Shown: positions 1 to 7,293, counted from the first letter of the stretch. The stretch: 17,375 nucleotides of DNA from Methanolobus sp. UBA474 (GCA_002501695.1 DANZ01000001.1:1-17375), one strand, 5' to 3'. Notes: generated by a model from the sequence alone, not told the origin. Numbers and translations: made by a program.

Positions 1-1020
1 ACCGCAGTTTTTACATCGGTTAATTTCTTGCCTTTTTTCAGTTTCAATAATTCCCATCGTTCTCAATATCTCAGTATTGACATCTTGGCACATGATATGA
101 GAATAGTTGGATATCATCCCACTTGAAGGAGTCCAACCAAATTTCTTTTTCAGTAAGCCATCTGAAAAGTGACGGGTATCTCTTGTAACTGCTGCATGTC
201 TTAACCGATGAGGATTTGTCTTCTTGGTAATGCCTGCCTTCTTCCCGATAGCCTTGAACATATTAACAGTAGTATGATAATTCAATACATCATAACTGCC
301 TGAATTCTTTTTACTTTTAAGGTTGCACCACAGATACGCTTCAGGATTACTTCTGTCAGGATGTGCATTAATCCACTGGCGCACATAAAAGATTGAATAG
401 TTCAATTGTATTGTTCTGGTGCCTGTCTTACCTGTTATTGTAACTCGCCCGCCGTGTTTACTATCAATATAATGCTTTAACTGCATTGTAAGGATTTCAC
501 CAATACGAGCACCTATATCAAAGGCAAGTGATATCATTGCTTTATCACGCAGGTTCGCAGCACAATCAATCATCATTTGAACTTCATCTTCAGTCAAAAT
601 ATCTTGTGGTTGAATAATTGTTGAAGGCATTTTGAGTTTAATGATATCATACAAAGGTTCTTTGATAATCTCCTCCTGATGTAGGTAAGCAATAAACTGC
701 TTTACCTTTGCCTTATAGTTGAACTTGGTCTGGTCATTCCACTTTTTGCCATTAGGCATTTCATGGTTTTCAATTGCTGCAAGAATCCGCTTAATGTCTT
801 TTCTTGTAAGTTGGTTCAAGTCTGTATGGACTGTACTGAAAATCAAATCCATGATTTGCAACTTATTACAGATGGTTGCATCTTTTTGTCCATATAGTAC
901 AGTTAAGTCCGATGAATACTCTGTAAGCACGTCTTTATTGTACTGACTTATATCATTTGACGCCAACAGCTTCTTCAGGTTTCGTTCTGTTGCAATTTTA
1001 AAAGTATATTTTTCAACCAT
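1..1020 (-). CDS. Tyrosine recombinase/integrase (C-terminus cut by window edge)
   Basis: The frame is open from an ATG at 1020 to base 1, giving 340 residues with no stop, so the C-terminus lies outside the window. A SAM-like N-terminal DNA-binding region spans about residues 20-130. The catalytic domain shows the tyrosine recombinase set: R172 (in GARIGE), K198 (beta-hairpin), H271-x-x-R274 (HRLRH), W296 in the second His/Trp position, and the nucleophile Y306 in NYSH. The visible end, C336-x-x-C339, looks like the start of a zinc ribbon, which some archaeal integrases carry. There is no in-frame start upstream before a stop codon, which fixes the ATG. Base composition is clearly more AT-rich than the genes to the right, and codons are A/T-ending, consistent with a recently acquired element. 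It probably integrates or excises a plasmid- or virus-like element located to the left. The family is clear; the element itself is inferred. Confidence 0.9.
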   Translation of the reverse strand, partial: MVEKYTFKIATERNLKKLLASNDISQYNKDVLTEYSSDLTVLYGQKDATICNKLQIMDLIFSTVHTDLNQLTRKDIKRILAAIENHEMPNGKKWNDQTKFNYKAKVKQFIAYLHQEEIIKEPLYDIIKLKMPSTIIQPQDILTEDEVQMMIDCAANLRDKAMISLAFDIGARIGEILTMQLKHYIDSKHGGRVTITGKTGTRTIQLNYSIFYVRQWINAHPDRSNPEAYLWCNLKSKKNSGSYDVLNYHTTVNMFKAIGKKAGITKKTNPHRLRHAAVTRDTRHFSDGLLKKKFGWTPSSGMISNYSHIMCQDVNTEILRTMGIIETEKRQEINRCKNCG

Positions 1021-1079
1021 ACTTGTACCATCCTGGGAACGACTGTTACCCATTCTAGTAATACATATTATCCTGAAAG

Positions 1080-1103
1080 TATATGTAACCATGGTTATAT
1101 ATA
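1080..1103. promoter_or_regulatory. Imperfect 24-base palindrome between integrase and hisA/F-like gene
   Basis: The core TAACCATGGTTA (1086-1097) is perfectly palindromic. After one mismatched pair, the symmetry continues for five more pairs on each side. It overlaps the TATA box of the rightward gene and lies about 60 bases upstream of the integrase start. It could be an operator controlling one or both genes, or part of a recombination site next to the integrase. Sequence alone does not decide between these. Confidence 0.4.
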
Positions 1104-1104
1104 T
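1095..1104 (+). promoter_or_regulatory. Archaeal TATA box for the hisA/F-like gene
   Basis: TTATATATAT lies 29-38 bases before the ATG at 1133. Transcription would start near 1126 and leave a leader of only a few bases. This supports 1133 as the true start, because the alternative ATG at 1091 would sit upstream of the promoter itself. Confidence 0.55.
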
Positions 1105-1132
1105 TGAAAGTACCCAGTTATATGAATTAAAT

Positions 1133-1840
1133 ATGTTTCGTATCCTTTTTGTTCTTGACGTTTTCAACCGGACGGTCGTTCATGCACAGGGTGGAGACAG
1201 AAGGGAATACAAGCCCATACACTTCTCCAGCCGCATTTGTGACAGTTCGGATGCTATCAGGATAGTTGATACGGTAAGACCCAAGGAAGTTTACATTGCC
1301 GACCTTAACCTGCTTCAGAGGATAGGCAAAAGAGAAAAGAATTTCGAGCTCATCCGGGAAGTATCTCAAAAGGCAAGAACGATGGTTGATGCAGGGATTA
1401 CATCCTTTTCCGAAACGCAGGATATACTGGAGATAGCTCCCACTGTAGTGCTTGGCACGGAAACAGCCTCTATTGACATAATAGAGGAAGTAGCTACGAA
1501 CTATCCGGGCCGTGCTGTGGTCAGTATTGACAAAAAATACGGTAGGATACTCACCAGGGACCCCTCTATGCCGGATGACCCCCTCGAGATAGTCAAGATA
1601 CTCAACGGGTTAGACCTCCGGGATATCATGATCCTGGATCTTGACAGGGTCGGTACGACAAGCGGGGTGGACTCACAATTCTTAAGTAAAATAGCATCTA
1701 TCTCAGAGCACAGTGTGCTTCTTGGCGGAGGGGTCCGCAACATAGAGGATATAGAAACACTTGAAAAGATAGGCCTTGAAGGCGCCCTTGTGGCAACAGC
1801 CCTTCATAATGGCTCACTTCCCCTTGAAAAAGTACAATAA
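1133..1840 (+). CDS. HisA/HisF-related TIM-barrel protein (archaeal family of unknown function)
   Basis: This 235-residue protein has the (beta-alpha)8 phosphate-binding barrel layout of HisA and HisF. D9 in strand 1 (FVLDVF) and D133 in strand 5 (VVSIDKK) match the two catalytic aspartates of those enzymes. The strand-6 motif LDLDRVGTTSG resembles the HisA DRDGTLSG loop. GGGVRN (198-203) and the GALVATALHNG region (217-227) are the two half phosphate-binding sites. The protein belongs to the archaeal hisA/hisF-related group (TIGR00734 type), which is separate from true histidine-pathway HisA and has no proven reaction that I know of. It most likely acts on a phosphorylated sugar-like substrate. 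I chose the ATG at 1133 because the conserved family start is MFRI and because the TATA box lies between this codon and the ATG at 1091. A small gene follows 25 bases later on the same strand. Confidence 0.82.
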   Translation: MFRILFVLDVFNRTVVHAQGGDRREYKPIHFSSRICDSSDAIRIVDTVRPKEVYIADLNLLQRIGKREKNFELIREVSQKARTMVDAGITSFSETQDILEIAPTVVLGTETASIDIIEEVATNYPGRAVVSIDKKYGRILTRDPSMPDDPLEIVKILNGLDLRDIMILDLDRVGTTSGVDSQFLSKIASISEHSVLLGGGVRNIEDIETLEKIGLEGALVATALHNGSLPLEKVQ

Positions 1841-1865
1841 CAGTTTCATCCATTTTGGTGTAAAT

Positions 1866-2099
1866 ATGGCAGAGAATGAGGAAATAATTGAGATCGGCGA
1901 AAAATATGCCGAAATAAAAATGGGAGCAGGCTGGTTCCTTACGATCACCCTCGCATCCAGCGAAAAATACGAAAATGAATATATAGAGATCGCAAAAGAG
2001 AGAAGCGGACAGAAAAAAGGGCGCTTCAACCTGAACCCGAAGTACACGCGCACACTGGGTGAAGCGCTTGTCAAATTCGCTGACGCTAACGAACTTTAG
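1866..2099 (+). CDS. Small conserved protein, possibly PC4/Pur-like nucleic-acid-binding
   Basis: This is a 77-residue soluble protein. The start is fixed by GGTG (1857-1860) five bases before the ATG; an open frame extends further upstream but runs back into the previous gene. The sequence reads as beta-strands (IIEIGEKYAEIKM, GWFLTITLA), a charged segment ending in GQKKGRFNLNP (around residue 50-60), then a C-terminal helix. That pattern, four strands followed by K-K-G-hydrophobic-L-x-P and a helix, resembles PC4/YdbC and Pur-type single-strand nucleic-acid-binding folds. I infer this by eye and have no direct family match. It probably shares a transcript with the HisA/F-like gene, and its last 14 bases overlap the 3' end of the convergent histidine kinase. 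Confidence 0.75.
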   Translation: MAENEEIIEIGEKYAEIKMGAGWFLTITLASSEKYENEYIEIAKERSGQKKGRFNLNPKYTRTLGEALVKFADANEL

Positions 2100-3624
2100 G
2101 CTGGCCGGGGTCACATGCTGCTCTTTTGAATGTGACCCAGAAAACACTTCCCTTTCCTTCAGGATTGTCCTCTACCCCGTAACCGCCGCTATGCAGTTCC
2201 ATTATGCGCTTTACTATCGCAAGCCCAAGGCCCGTTCCTTTGACCCCTTTCTTATCGAGCCGCTTGAAACGATTGAAAACCGATATCTTGTTCTCATCAG
2301 GAATGCCATCGCCCTGATCAGTTACTGTAACCTTGACGGTATCACCGTCTGTCAGGAAAGAGATGTTTACCCTTCCGTTGTCAGGACTGTACTTGATAGC
2401 ATTTGACAGGAGATTTGCAAACACTTCACTCACAAGAGGATTGACATTCGAACAGCATGGGCCCTGTGAGGCAATATGCATCTTAAGGTTCTTTTCCTGT
2501 ATGTAGGAAGTGAAATCCAGTAAAGTGCTCCTGAACAGGTTCACAAGGTCGGTATTATAGTAATCTATCTCCTCAATACTGTTCAGTTTCTCGTATTTGG
2601 AAGCACTCTCAATGAGATCTATGAGCCTTTTGGTGCTCGTCTCTATCACCTTGAGCAAATTGAGCTTATCCCGGTCTTTCTCCCTTTCCTGCAGGATCTC
2701 AACATAACCTTTGATAGTACCCGCAGGCGTGAGCAGATCATGTCTGATGATGTCCGAGAAGAGATCCTTTAATGCATTTATCTGTTCAAGTTCCTCGGCA
2801 TGCTTTTCAAGCTTCTCCTCATACATTTTCTTATCAGTGATATCCATAACTATGCCTTCAAAACGGAAAGGTTTGCCCTGTTCATCTTTTTGGAGCAAGG
2901 AAAGCTCACTGACCCAGAGAAATTCACCCGACTTCCTTAAGAGGCGGTATTCATGGAAAAAGTACTCTTTACCGGCCCCTGTGAGCCGGGACACATCCTG
3001 AAGCAGTTTTTCCCGGTCCTCCGGGTGGACTATGTCAATATAATGTCTGTTTCCAGATGCAAATTCTTCTTTAGTATAACCAAGCAGGGATATGTTCTCT
3101 GATACGAACAGGACAGGCCACCCTTTTTCGGAAGACCACTTAAAAATGATAACAGGAACTTCCCAGTAGATCGATTCGAACCTGCTGGCCCCGGACTGCT
3201 TATCAGGCAGGCCCTTTCCCTGCAAGTGGTGGTCACTGACCTCCTCAACATAGCAGACCATCCCGTCATAGCTGCCTTTTCCATCAAGCAACGGCACAAG
3301 AGAGATGGACAGGTAGAACCCTTGTTCAGGGATCGTCAATGGCAGGTTCTGCCGGGAGAATCTCTGAAGAGATCCCTTTGTATCAGCGTACAACTGCCTG
3401 AAGTTTGCTTTCTCTTCAACTGTAGAGCCCGGAATGTGATCAGACAGGTTCTTCCCGAGAACGTCGCAGGACAACAGACCAGAGATAGATTCCATCTTCG
3501 CATTGAAGAAGATGTAATTATCGTCCTTGTCGAAGATGCACACACCTATCGGAGCATCCTGCAGAACCATGGAATTGAATATGTGTTCTGTATTATCCAA
3601 TCGTTCACCCGCCATTCCCGACAA
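2086..3624 (-). CDS. Soluble PAS-PAS sensor histidine kinase
   Basis: This 512-residue sensor kinase autophosphorylates on histidine and would pass phosphate to a response regulator, none of which is encoded in the window. The order is a PAS domain (about 15-130), a second PAS with PAC region (about 148-266), a short coiled linker (267-285), a HisKA dimer domain with phospho-acceptor H295 in IIRHDLLTP, and an HATPase domain. In the latter, the N box has N404 and N408, G1 is DQGDG (436-440), the F box is FNRFKRLD, and G2 is GTGLG (463-467). No signal peptide or membrane helix is visible, so it senses a cytoplasmic signal, as many methanogen PAS kinases do. The start is uncertain: TTG at 3624, ATG at 3615, or TTG at 3600, which has GGTGA four bases ahead. 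The TATA box at 3653-3660 fits either of the first two. The stop overlaps the convergent small gene. Confidence 0.9.
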   Translation of the reverse strand: MSGMAGERLDNTEHIFNSMVLQDAPIGVCIFDKDDNYIFFNAKMESISGLLSCDVLGKNLSDHIPGSTVEEKANFRQLYADTKGSLQRFSRQNLPLTIPEQGFYLSISLVPLLDGKGSYDGMVCYVEEVSDHHLQGKGLPDKQSGASRFESIYWEVPVIIFKWSSEKGWPVLFVSENISLLGYTKEEFASGNRHYIDIVHPEDREKLLQDVSRLTGAGKEYFFHEYRLLRKSGEFLWVSELSLLQKDEQGKPFRFEGIVMDITDKKMYEEKLEKHAEELEQINALKDLFSDIIRHDLLTPAGTIKGYVEILQEREKDRDKLNLLKVIETSTKRLIDLIESASKYEKLNSIEEIDYYNTDLVNLFRSTLLDFTSYIQEKNLKMHIASQGPCCSNVNPLVSEVFANLLSNAIKYSPDNGRVNISFLTDGDTVKVTVTDQGDGIPDENKISVFNRFKRLDKKGVKGTGLGLAIVKRIMELHSGGYGVEDNPEGKGSVFWVTFKRAACDPGQPKVR

Positions 3625-3652
3625 ACAGATATTAATATGTATCTTACGCAGA

Positions 3653-3660
3653 TGTATAAA
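3653..3660 (-). promoter_or_regulatory. TATA box for the histidine kinase
   Basis: Read on the minus strand the site is TTTATACA. Transcription would begin near 3631, giving a leader of 7 to 16 bases depending on which start codon is used. No Shine-Dalgarno motif precedes the first two candidate starts, consistent with a near-leaderless message. Confidence 0.45.
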
Positions 3661-3702
3661 TACATTCCTTGAGAACTATAAAATATTAATAAATGTACTT
3701 TA

Positions 3703-3779
3703 ATGGATGCAAGAAAAGAATAGATGTAAGAAGCAGCATACAAGAACATCTTCAGGAAGGATCCGGATACAAGAAGATC
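3703..3779 (-). terminator. Pyrimidine-rich repeated tract after tmk, probable terminator
   Basis: Read on the minus strand, three related T-rich copies follow the tmk stop: GATCTTCTTGTAT (3779-3767, overlapping the stop codon), GATGTTCTTGTAT (3750-3738), and a looser TTCTTTTCTTGCATCC (3720-3705). The first two differ at one base and are 29 bases apart. Archaeal termination relies on U-rich stretches without a strong hairpin, so serial U-rich copies fit a terminator. I see no stable stem here. Confidence 0.35.
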
Positions 3780-4383
3780 ATAAATGCGAGGCGATTATTC
3801 TGAGAATGTCAGACTCGATCTCCCCTATATTTCTACTTGCATCTATTACAACGAAGGATGACGGATTCTCCTCTGCCAGGCGCAGATAGTTATTCCTGAC
3901 GCCTTCCAGAAAACCGACTTTTTCGAACTTGGTCCTATCTCCCCTGATACCGCATCGTGCAACCGCGATCAGAGGATCGATGTCAAAGAGTATTGTCAGG
4001 TCCGGCACTACGGTCCACCCTTTATGGATGTCCTGTATCCATTGTAGAGGGTCTTTGAACCTGCCCTGCAGTGTCATCCCCTGATATGCATAGCGACTGG
4101 CAGAATACCTGTCAGATATGACATGCCTGCCGCTTTCAAGGGAAGGCAGGATCAGTTTGGAGATATGTTCTGCATGATCTGCGGCAAACAAAAAAAGCTC
4201 TGCAAGATGGTCCGTATCAGAATGTATGGCCCGGTTAACAGCCTCGCCGATCCAGCTACCGGTAGGCTCCCGGGTAAAAACGAAGTCACTAAAATCCGGA
4301 TATGAGGCAATGGACCTTGCAATGGTAGACTTGCCCGATCCATCGATCCCTTCAAGAGTTATGAGCTTTCCCTTTACTGGCAT
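3778..4383 (-). CDS. tmk: Thymidylate kinase (dTMP kinase)
   Basis: Thymidylate kinase phosphorylates dTMP to dTDP with ATP, a required step in dTTP synthesis. The 201 residues match the usual family length. The P-loop is GIDGSGKST (12-20), the dTMP-binding EPTG lies at 39-42, the DRY motif of the family signature at 91-93 is followed by SASRYAYQG, and a basic lid segment (GIRGDRTKFE) lies near residue 150. The ATG at 4383 is about 24 bases from the centre of a TATA box, so the transcript is probably leaderless. An upstream minus-strand gene for a small zinc-ribbon protein ends 48 bases before it. The two could be partly co-transcribed, but tmk appears to have its own promoter. Confidence 0.95.
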   Translation of the reverse strand: MPVKGKLITLEGIDGSGKSTIARSIASYPDFSDFVFTREPTGSWIGEAVNRAIHSDTDHLAELFLFAADHAEHISKLILPSLESGRHVISDRYSASRYAYQGMTLQGRFKDPLQWIQDIHKGWTVVPDLTILFDIDPLIAVARCGIRGDRTKFEKVGFLEGVRNNYLRLAEENPSSFVVIDASRNIGEIESDILRIIASHL

Positions 4384-4403
4384 GTATCATGAAAGAGAAC
4401 GTA

Positions 4404-4411
4404 TTATATTT
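4404..4411 (-). promoter_or_regulatory. TATA box for tmk
   Basis: Read on the minus strand the box is AAATATAA. Its centre is about 24 bases from the A of the tmk ATG, which predicts a leaderless message. It lies between the zinc-ribbon gene and tmk. Confidence 0.45.
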
Positions 4412-4431
4412 AGCCTATTTGCATGAGGAGT

Positions 4432-4563
4432 TCATGCCCGCGACACGTTCTCAGAATCGCACTGGAAGCATTTTACTGGAAAACGTTCAGGATCTTCCTG
4501 GAACAGGAAGTCACAGATGTTGCATCTGAAATACACCGTTGAAGAGTTATAATCATCCATCAT
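4432..4563 (-). CDS. 43-residue zinc-ribbon protein (overlooked small gene)
   Basis: The frame starts MMDDYNSSTVYFRCNICDF and contains two CxxC pairs, C14-x-x-C17 and C32-x-x-C35, separated by 14 residues. That is the four-cysteine pattern of a rubredoxin-like or zinc-ribbon knuckle. It ends in a TGA at 4432-4434. A strong Shine-Dalgarno GGTGA (4565-4569) lies one base before the first ATG and four before the second (4560), so translation may begin at the second Met. A TATA box at 4592-4599 fits a very short leader. Correct spacing of promoter, ribosome site, start and cysteine pairs makes a chance open frame unlikely. The function is unknown: such mini-ribbons bind nucleic acid, protein or a metal. 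It lies upstream of tmk and divergent from the DUF166 gene. Confidence 0.75.
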   Translation of the reverse strand: MMDDYNSSTVYFRCNICDFLFQEDPERFPVKCFQCDSENVSRA

Positions 4564-4591
4564 CTCACCTTATAGTAATATACAAAATATT

Positions 4592-4622
4592 AATATAAAT
4601 ATCTCTGCCAAAACATATAAAG
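4592..4622. promoter_or_regulatory. Divergent promoter pair: zinc-ribbon gene (-) and DUF166 gene (+)
   Basis: On the minus strand TTTATATT (4592-4599) serves the zinc-ribbon gene. On the plus strand ATATAAAG (4615-4622) serves the DUF166 gene, with transcription expected near 4645 and a leader of about nine bases containing AAGGA. The boxes lie 15 bases apart, so preinitiation complexes on the two promoters would probably interfere with each other. Confidence 0.45.
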
Positions 4623-4653
4623 AAAGGATACCCATTTCCTGTAAGGAAGATAC

Positions 4654-5331
4654 ATGACCACAATAGGAGTGATCACCAGAGGGAAATATGGCAAAAGGCT
4701 TATCGAAACCCTGCTGACAAGGACTTGCTTTGACGTCGTTCATACGTCTGTGCCCGAGCAGCTACCTGGCTTTATCGATGAGCCAGAAGAGTTCCTTGAG
4801 GAGCTTGCCCTGGAAGATACCGTGTTCGGTGCGGACATAGTGATAACTTACTCCCTTCACCCTGATCTCACTGCGGCGATCGCACAGAAAGCCGGAAAGA
4901 AGGGCGTCCGGGCACTCATCGTACCCGGCGGAGCTGCAAAAGCACCAGTCAGAGAACTGGAGCAGATATCACGAAGATATGGGATATATATAGAGGTAGA
5001 AGACATCTGTTGCACCCTTTCCGAGGATCCTGCTATCTGTGAGTTCTCTTCAAAGCTTTCCAGGCCTGTGCTTGAGATCGAAACGGAGAACGAAAAAGTA
5101 TCAGGTGTAAATGTCATTCGCGGTGCTCCCTGCGGGAGTACCTGGCAGATGGCAAAAGAGCTGATAGGTACAAAGATAGAAGATGCACCTGCCCGGGCAG
5201 GCTTGCTGATACAGCAATATCCGTGCAGGGCTGTGCGGGGAACCCTTGGAGGTATCCACCAGTCCGCTGAGATACACAAGGATGCAGTTGAAAAAGCCCT
5301 TGGTGCAAAACAAAAGAAAGAGTGCAAGTAG
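4654..5331 (+). CDS. DUF166 family protein
   Basis: This 225-residue soluble protein matches the archaeal DUF166 family, whose reaction is not established to my knowledge. Visible family marks are a nucleotide-fold-like N-terminus (TIGVITRGKYGKRL), a VPGG turn (90-93), and conserved cysteines in DICC (C119, C120), C129, GAPCGSTW (C160) and QQYPCRA (C191). The GAPCGSTW and YPC segments are the strongest match and suggest a metal or Fe-S site, or a redox-active cysteine centre. The ATG at 4654 has AAGGA six bases ahead and a well-placed TATA box. PolX follows 38 bases after the stop, close enough for one transcript. The C-terminus is lysine-rich (KQKKECK). Confidence 0.82.
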   Translation: MTTIGVITRGKYGKRLIETLLTRTCFDVVHTSVPEQLPGFIDEPEEFLEELALEDTVFGADIVITYSLHPDLTAAIAQKAGKKGVRALIVPGGAAKAPVRELEQISRRYGIYIEVEDICCTLSEDPAICEFSSKLSRPVLEIETENEKVSGVNVIRGAPCGSTWQMAKELIGTKIEDAPARAGLLIQQYPCRAVRGTLGGIHQSAEIHKDAVEKALGAKQKKECK

Positions 5332-5369
5332 GTAATAGCCTGAAGCGAATGATCAGAGGATAGGTTGTG

Positions 5370-7130
5370 ATGGACAATGCTGAGATCGCGGATATCCTCA
5401 GCCGGATGGCCAGGCTGCTGGAATTTAAAGGTGAGAATCCATTTAAGATAGCGGCCTACGAAAAAGCTGCCAGGAGTATCAAAAGACTTGAGGCGGACCT
5501 GAGTAGCATCCATCAGGAGGGCCGCCTTTCCGGAGTTCCCGGCGTGGGGAAAGCCATAGAGGATAAGATAGAGGAAATGCTGACAACCGGGACCTTTGAG
5601 GCCTATGAGAGAACTGTGGCGGAAATTCCTCGGGGGATAATCGAGATAATGGATATATCGGGCATCGGCCCGAAAACTGCCAGGGTCCTGTATGAAAGGC
5701 TTGGCATCGTATCCATCGGGGATCTTATCAAAGCCGCAGAAGAGCACCGCATCCGTCGGCTCCCGCGCATGGGGCCCAAACAGGAGGAAAGGATCCTGAG
5801 AGCAGCCAGAAGTCGGGTGCAAAGCAGTGATTTCAGAAGAACTCCCCTTGCGGTTGCGACTGCAATTGCACGGCAGGTCACCGAAGAACTGAGCTCCAGT
5901 CCTTATATAATGAAAGTCCTGCCTGCCGGAAGTCTTCGAAGAAGAAAAGAAACAGTCGGGAACATCGATCTTATAGCTCTCTCAGATGAACCTGAAAAAG
6001 CCATAGATGCATTCATGCATGCAGGAAAAGTGACCCAGGCGCCTGGAAGATGGGACGCGGATGAAGGAAATGCACATGCTGCCATTATTTATGAAGGCAA
6101 TATAAGAGTGGATCTATATGTAGGCCCCGAAAGTTATTGCGGTTCACTGATGCAGTATCTTACAGGCTCAAAGGAGCACAATATCCACCTGCATGAAGTG
6201 GCGCGTGCCAGGGGATACAGCATCAGCAGAAGCGGGATGATCTACGAGGGAAAGCAGATAGAGAACGAAAGACCGGATAACGGAGTAGCTGGATTTGCAA
6301 CGGAGGCTGCCCTCTATGGGTTTTTGGGGCTTGAGTACCTGCCTCCTGAGATCCGGGAGGATCGGGGTGAGATCGAGGCAGGCCTGGATGGCAGGCTCCC
6401 TGCACTAATAGAACGGAAGGATATCAAAGGGGACCTGCATGTCCATTCAAGATGGAGTGATGGCAGGAACACTATTGAAGAGCTTGCTTTACATGCCGGA
6501 GGACTTGGCTACGAGTATATCGCCATCACGGATCACTCCCCCTCCACAGGCGTCGCTAACGGCCTGTCAGAGGAAAGATTGCTTGAGCACATACGCGAGA
6601 TAGAGGATATTAACGAGAGAAAGGAAGGTATCAGGCTGCTCTCAGGTACTGAGTGTGACATACTGTCCGACGGCCGGCTTGATTACAGCAACAGGGTCCT
6701 GGAGGGGCTTGACATTGTTGTAGCGGCTGTGCATGCCGGTCTGGAACAGGACAGAAAAAGCATGACAAAGCGTGTTGTTGCTGCACTCGAGAACGAGCAT
6801 GTGGATATACTTGCCCACCCGACCGGAAGGAAGTTCGGAAAGCGCTCAGGATATGATATCGATATGGAGGAGGTAATGCAGGCTGCTTTTGATAACGATA
6901 AGGTCCTTGAGATCAACTCTTCACCTTCCCGGCTTGACCTGAATGACAGGCATGCAAGGATGGCAAAGGAAATGGGAGTGAAGATAGCCATCAATACGGA
7001 TACGCATTCACTTGCACACTTTGACAACATCTCCTATGGCATCGATGTTGCCCGAAGGGCATGGCTTGAGCCGGCGGATGTCGTGAATACGCGCGGCTTA
7101 AAAGAGATCGGTTCTATTCTCAGGATGTAA
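5370..7130 (+). CDS. polX: Family X DNA polymerase with PHP domain, altered polymerase active site
   Basis: This 586-residue protein has the bacterial/archaeal PolX layout. An 8-kDa lyase-like domain with helix-hairpin-helix motifs (GVPGVGKA near 50, ISGIGPKTA near 95) is followed by a nucleotidyltransferase domain (about 155-325) and a C-terminal PHP domain (about 350-585) expected to be a Mn-dependent 3'-5' exonuclease/phosphoesterase, used in base-excision-type repair. PHP metal ligands are intact: HVH at 357-359, ITDHS, GTECD, VHA, LAHPTGR and NTDTH. In the polymerase site GSLRRR is present and D200 and D248 (RVDLY) are kept, but the first catalytic aspartate of the DxD pair is N198 (GNID instead of GDID). 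The start is ATG 5370; a GTG directly before it (5367) also fits the GAGGA at 5355-5359. It probably sits in one unit with DUF166. Confidence 0.92.
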   Translation: MDNAEIADILSRMARLLEFKGENPFKIAAYEKAARSIKRLEADLSSIHQEGRLSGVPGVGKAIEDKIEEMLTTGTFEAYERTVAEIPRGIIEIMDISGIGPKTARVLYERLGIVSIGDLIKAAEEHRIRRLPRMGPKQEERILRAARSRVQSSDFRRTPLAVATAIARQVTEELSSSPYIMKVLPAGSLRRRKETVGNIDLIALSDEPEKAIDAFMHAGKVTQAPGRWDADEGNAHAAIIYEGNIRVDLYVGPESYCGSLMQYLTGSKEHNIHLHEVARARGYSISRSGMIYEGKQIENERPDNGVAGFATEAALYGFLGLEYLPPEIREDRGEIEAGLDGRLPALIERKDIKGDLHVHSRWSDGRNTIEELALHAGGLGYEYIAITDHSPSTGVANGLSEERLLEHIREIEDINERKEGIRLLSGTECDILSDGRLDYSNRVLEGLDIVVAAVHAGLEQDRKSMTKRVVAALENEHVDILAHPTGRKFGKRSGYDIDMEEVMQAAFDNDKVLEINSSPSRLDLNDRHARMAKEMGVKIAINTDTHSLAHFDNISYGIDVARRAWLEPADVVNTRGLKEIGSILRM

Positions 7131-7179
7131 AGTAAACCTTAAATATATATAAAGAGGATATATATTTTGTAGGACCATT

Positions 7180-7293
7180 GTGAAGACAAAAAGCTTAAAT
7201 TTTCGATTGTCTAACATGCTGGAAGTAAACTTGAATGAGGTTGAGACCGGGGAAGAATCACTTGTTGTATACCTGACTGTTTTTTATCTGTAA
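7180..7293 (+). CDS. Possible 37-residue protein
   Basis: The open frame begins with GTG at 7180 (KTKSLNFRLSNMLEVNL) and ends in TAA at 7291. An alternative ATG lies at 7216. The TATA box at 7141-7151 predicts transcription around 7172, so the GTG would have a leader of about eight bases containing a weak AGGA. The product is a mildly acidic segment ending in hydrophobic residues (SLVVYLTVFYL). I recognise no family. The promoter placement is the only real support. Confidence 0.28.
   Translation: MKTKSLNFRLSNMLEVNLNEVETGEESLVVYLTVFYL

Noticed and set aside
1091..1132. Upstream ATG extending the HisA/F-like protein by 14 residues
   Set aside because: The extra codons overlap the TATA box and the family begins at the MFRI methionine.
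3546..3749. Minus-strand 67-codon hydrophobic frame overlapping the kinase start
   Set aside because: It overlaps the kinase gene and its promoter in another frame; the hydrophobic look comes from AT-rich sequence.
5114..5377. Minus-strand frame across the DUF166-PolX junction
   Set aside because: No ribosome site, and it is antisense to conserved cysteine motifs of DUF166.
4857..5822. Long minus-strand open frame (321 codons) opposite DUF166 and PolX
   Set aside because: It is antisense to two well-supported genes, spans their junction, and has a composition typical of antisense shadow frames.
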